Assembly: GCA_005798445.1 (NCBI GenBank)
Contig: SYJG01000008.1
Coordinates: 1 to 36,512 of the forward strand
DNA: 36,512 bases
Origin: Planctomyces sp.
Lineage (GTDB): Bacteria > Planctomycetota > Planctomycetia > Planctomycetales > Planctomycetaceae
Reading direction: 5' to 3'
Part shown: positions 35,617 through 36,512 of the stretch, piece by piece
How positions within the stretch are numbered: position 1 is the first letter of the stretch
Layout of the letters: the number at the start of each line of letters is the position of its first letter
The notes under the pieces: generated by a model
Seen by the model: the letters and a program-made list of their open reading frames with translations, nothing else
What the model was told of the DNA's origin: nothing
The model's database searches: none
Translations under genes and position numbers: made by a program

Positions 35617-36512
35617 ATGCCGTATCGCGCGACGATCCGCAACGAGTCGTTCAACTTCGCCGACCTGCGCGAATTGCTCGCAAAGGCGAACGAAGAAAAG
35701 TCGGGCGATCAGCTCGCCGGTTTGGCGGCGTCGAACGCTCGTGAACGCATCGCGGCGAAATGGGCGCTGGCCGATGTGACGCTTGGCGAGATCGTCGCGA
35801 ATCCGGTGATTGATCCGGATCGAGATGATGTTTCGCGGCTGATTGTCGAAACGCAAGACGGAGTCACGTTCGAGGAACTCCGCTCGCTGACCGTCGGTGA
35901 ATTCCGCGAATTCTTGCTGTCCGAATGTGCCAACGAAGCCACGTTACGGCGGCTGAACTGGGCGATCACTCCTGAGGTTGCCGCCGCTGTCGCGAAGCTG
36001 ATGAGTAATCAAGACCTGGTACTCGCCGCAGCGAAGATTCGTAACGTGACCCGCTGCCGCAACACGCTGGGCGAATGCGGCGTGTTGGCAATCCGTGTGC
36101 AGCCGAATCATCCCAGCGACGATCTGCGCGGAATTGTGCTGTCCGCCTTGGACGGTTTGTTGTTCGGCTGCGGAGACGCGGTCATCGGCGTCAATCCGGC
36201 GGCCGAGTCGGTCGAGTGCGTCGCAGCAATCGAGCACACGTTGCAGCGGTTGATCGAAGTGCTGGGCGTGCCGACACAGTCCTGTTGTCTCGCGCACATC
36301 AGCACGCAGTTGGCGGCACTCGATCGCGGTGCTCCGATTGATTTGCTGTTTCAGTCGATCGCAGGGACGCAAGCGGCGAACGAATCATTTGGTGTGACGT
36401 TGGCAATGCTGCGAGAGGGACGAGAACGAGTCGTCGAGCATCATGCGGTTCGCGGGCTAGAACTCGCGAGTGAACGTCGAACGAATCAAAACCCTCACCC
36501 CAGCCCTCTCCC
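35617..36512 (+). CDS. eutB: ethanolamine ammonia-lyase large subunit (partial, cut by window edge)
   Basis: EutB is the catalytic subunit that uses adenosylcobalamin to convert ethanolamine to acetaldehyde and ammonia. The frame opens at ATG 35617 and stays open to the edge (298 codons of an expected 450 or more). Family segments are MPYRATIRNESFNFADLREL, AKANEEKSGDQLAGLAA, GDAVIGVNPAAESVE, CCLAHISTQLAALDRGAP and LLFQSIAGTQAANESFGV. No microcompartment or eutC gene is in view. From residue 289 the frame reads NQNPHPSPLP, encoded by the repeat-like sequence at 36491-36512. That does not match EutB, which has a segment leading to YFETGQGS here, so the gene may carry an insertion. Confidence 0.9.
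   Translation, partial: MPYRATIRNESFNFADLRELLAKANEEKSGDQLAGLAASNARERIAAKWALADVTLGEIVANPVIDPDRDDVSRLIVETQDGVTFEELRSLTVGEFREFLLSECANEATLRRLNWAITPEVAAAVAKLMSNQDLVLAAAKIRNVTRCRNTLGECGVLAIRVQPNHPSDDLRGIVLSALDGLLFGCGDAVIGVNPAAESVECVAAIEHTLQRLIEVLGVPTQSCCLAHISTQLAALDRGAPIDLLFQSIAGTQAANESFGVTLAMLREGRERVVEHHAVRGLELASERRTNQNPHPSPL
36491..36512 (+). repeat. CCCTCACCCC-type repeat reading in frame in eutB
   Basis: CCCTCACCCCAGCCCTCTCC runs into the right edge of the window. It is a low-complexity C/T-rich sequence of a kind often found as dispersed repeats between bacterial genes. Here it lies inside the open eutB frame. Confidence 0.6.

Noticed and set aside
35617-36512. Ethanolamine-utilisation microcompartment locus
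   Set aside because: Only eutB is present; no shell protein, eutC or aldehyde dehydrogenase gene is visible in the window.

Overview
The window is a GC-rich bacterial chromosome segment that most resembles a planctomycete. The lineage argument rests on the mix of genes: a Tat-exported DUF1501 protein, a secreted Val/Thr/Arg/Glu-rich protein resembling the YTV cell-wall proteins reported in planctomycetes, an orphan EboE, a D-glutamate cyclase family protein, and a membrane-anchored octaheme cytochrome encoded between cytochrome b and cytochrome oxidase genes. The sequence alone does not fix the genus. Thirty-three complete genes and one gene cut by the right edge (eutB) are supported. I saw no rRNA, tRNA, CRISPR array, transposase or phage gene. 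No gene-free stretch exceeds 300 bases.

Layout. 1-4.9 kb (minus strand): xdhC, a small acidic protein with its own ribosome binding site and terminator, eboE, a MacB/FtsX-type permease and leuD. 5.0-7.9 kb (plus): DUF1501 protein, a Nif3-like protein and a DUF983 membrane protein. 8.0-27.7 kb (minus): one long respiratory gene cluster of 17 genes. 27.8-29.0 kb (plus): D-glutamate cyclase family gene. 29.0-34.4 kb (minus): Mrp-type ATPase, degenerate receiver-like protein, motif-array protein, TPR protein, ZIP transporter and YTV-like secreted protein. 34.5-36.5 kb (plus): Ldh-family dehydrogenase and the 5' part of eutB.

The respiratory cluster, read in transcription order from 27671 to 8027, encodes a Rieske protein, a b6-like cytochrome b, a subunit-IV-like cytochrome b with extra helices, a 1285-residue octaheme cytochrome c, a cupredoxin-like lipoprotein, a diheme cytochrome c lipoprotein, oxidase subunits II and I (type A2), heme A synthase, heme O synthase, oxidase subunits III and IV, an ABC-2 exporter, a Sco copper chaperone, a DUF420 membrane protein and a small CPMCK membrane protein. 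Read together this is a complete quinol-to-oxygen chain with its assembly factors. The octaheme, diheme and cupredoxin proteins lie between the quinol-oxidising and oxygen-reducing halves and are the obvious candidates for the electron bridge.

The second theme is repeats. At least a dozen short palindromic elements with different sequences lie in the intergenic gaps. Most are built of two half-units, and in several families each half is itself a hairpin. Inside the respiratory cluster, every gap of 69 bp or more contains one and no gap of 37 bp or less does. Removing the element leaves 21-45 bp, close to normal operon spacing. Some elements supply stop codons or C-terminal tails, one stands directly before eutB as a single half, and another repeat-like sequence reads in frame into eutB at the right edge.
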